5,560 nucleotides of DNA, from contig DNGH01000013.1 of NCBI GenBank assembly GCA_003486285.1, forward strand, positions 1 to 5,560. The letters are read 5' to 3'. Source of the stretch: Actinomycetota bacterium (GTDB taxonomy: Bacteria > Actinomycetota > Acidimicrobiia > Spongiisociales > UBA11373). Made by a program: the position numbers and the translations under genes. Shown here piece after piece: positions 4,719 through 5,560 of the stretch; the stretch's first letter is position 1, and each line of letters starts with the position of its first letter. The notes under the pieces were generated by a model. It was not told where the DNA came from, did no database searches, and saw only the letters and a list, made by a program, of their open reading frames with translations.

Positions 4719-5560
4719 GTGAATCGCACGGTCAGGACCGTCCTGGTCTATCTGCTCGTCGTAACCGTGGCGATCATGCTCGTCAACGCCTTCGTGAGCT
4801 CGGCGACGGCCCCGGAGAACTTCACCCTCGACGAGTTCAGTGATCGGGTGGCGGCCGGCGAGGTCGCGTCGGTGGTCATCAAGCAGAAGTCGAACGTCGT
4901 CGAGGGCGTGCTGACCGAGGCTGCGGGCGGTGCCGAGTTCCGCACGGCGTTCCCCGACGGCTACGAGGGCGAACTCACCGCGATGCTCCTCGACAGCGGC
5001 GTCAGCATCGATACCGAGTCCGAGAACCCGAGCCTTTTCGAGTGGTTCATCGGCACGATCCTCCCCTACATCCTCATCTTCGGGGTGTTCATCTTCATCC
5101 TCATGCAGCTCCAGGGGGGCGGCAACCGGGTGATGGCTTTCGGCAAGGCCAAGGCGAAGCAGGTGAGCCGGGACATGCCCAAGGTGACGTTCAAGGACGT
5201 CGCCGGCGCCGAGGAGGCGGTCGAGGAATTGCGCGAGATCAAGGACTTCCTCGCCAAGCCGCAGAAGTTCCGTGCCATGGGCGCCAAGATTCCGAAGGGT
5301 GTGCTGCTCTACGGACCGCCCGGCACCGGAAAGACCCTGTTGGCGAGGGCGGTGGCGGGAGAGGCCGGCGTGCCGTTCTTCTCCATCTCCGGATCCGACT
5401 TCGTCGAGATGTTCGTCGGTGTCGGTGCCAGCCGGGTGCGCGATCTCTTCGAGCAGGCCAAGGCGCAGGCCCCGGCGATCATCTTCGTGGACGAGATCGA
5501 TGCCGTCGGGCGTCATCGCGGCGCCGGCCTCGGCGGCGGCCACGACGAGCGCGAGCAGAC
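4719..5560 (+). CDS. ftsH: ATP-dependent zinc metalloprotease FtsH (N-terminal part, cut by window end)
   Basis: FtsH is a membrane-anchored hexameric AAA+ protease that degrades misfolded membrane proteins and short-lived regulators. The first 280 residues are present. TM1 is at about residues 7-25, followed by an extracytoplasmic domain (about 26-108) and TM2 (about 110-131, WFIGTILPYILIFGVFIFIL). The AAA domain starts at TFKDVAGAEEAVEEL. Walker A is GPPGTGKT (199-206), the pore loop FVGVG (232-236), and Walker B IIFVDEID with D258 and E259. The second region of homology and the HEAGH zinc protease site lie beyond position 5560, so this is not a truncation of the gene. GTG 4719 is chosen for its strong GGAGGT and for TM1 beginning at once. 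It is separated from hpt by 177 bases and is probably transcribed partly on its own. Confidence 0.97.
   Translation, partial: MNRTVRTVLVYLLVVTVAIMLVNAFVSSATAPENFTLDEFSDRVAAGEVASVVIKQKSNVVEGVLTEAAGGAEFRTAFPDGYEGELTAMLLDSGVSIDTESENPSLFEWFIGTILPYILIFGVFIFILMQLQGGGNRVMAFGKAKAKQVSRDMPKVTFKDVAGAEEAVEELREIKDFLAKPQKFRAMGAKIPKGVLLYGPPGTGKTLLARAVAGEAGVPFFSISGSDFVEMFVGVGASRVRDLFEQAKAQAPAIIFVDEIDAVGRHRGAGLGGGHDEREQ

Noticed and set aside
4716..5543. Minus-strand open frame opposite ftsH
   Set aside because: Its His/Leu/Glu-rich translation mirrors ftsH codons. FtsH Walker A and B motifs fix the coding strand.

Overview
The window is GC-rich, densely packed chromosomal DNA from what looks like an actinobacterium, probably a deep-branching or uncultured lineage. 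I could not run a search, so I cannot name the genus. Two things support this: a SigR/RsrA-type sigma and zinc anti-sigma pair, and the order zincin-type metalloprotease, tilS, hpt, ftsH, which is a familiar actinobacterial housekeeping block. Codons are strongly GC-ended almost everywhere. I see no mobile element, phage gene or CRISPR array.

Layout. Positions 46-342 hold a small unrecognised protein. At 383-457 there is a complete tRNA-Thr(CGT) with encoded CCA. Only 17 bases later starts a redox/stress module: a SigR-like ECF sigma factor (475-1038), its zinc-binding RsrA-like anti-sigma factor (1035-1271), and a third, unrecognised small Cys/His protein (1268-1465) that overlaps the anti-sigma gene. 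A second run begins at 1512: an 85-residue secreted or membrane-anchored protein, a Zincin_2 family HExxH metalloprotein (1766-2803), tRNA-Ile lysidine synthase TilS (2800-4023) and hypoxanthine phosphoribosyltransferase Hpt (4020-4541). A GC hairpin overlaps the hpt stop codon. It is followed by a 74-base inverted repeat built of 7-base units, then the Shine-Dalgarno sequence and GTG start of ftsH (4719 onward), which the window edge cuts off after the Walker B motif.

How the genes work together. The sigma/anti-sigma pair should form a thiol-oxidative stress switch, with the Cys/His protein a possible extra component. TilS and Hpt are a known housekeeping neighbourhood (tRNA decoding and purine salvage), and FtsH is the membrane protease. 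All five gene-gene junctions inside the two runs are the same 4-base GTGA overlap, which points to translational coupling throughout.

The most intriguing non-coding signal is in the hpt-ftsH gap. The apical loop of the long inverted repeat is perfectly complementary over 11 bases to the ftsH ribosome binding site. The most intriguing gene-level signals are the small Cys/His protein in the sigma operon and the tight tRNA-sigma junction. I do not see a clear large undescribed system here.
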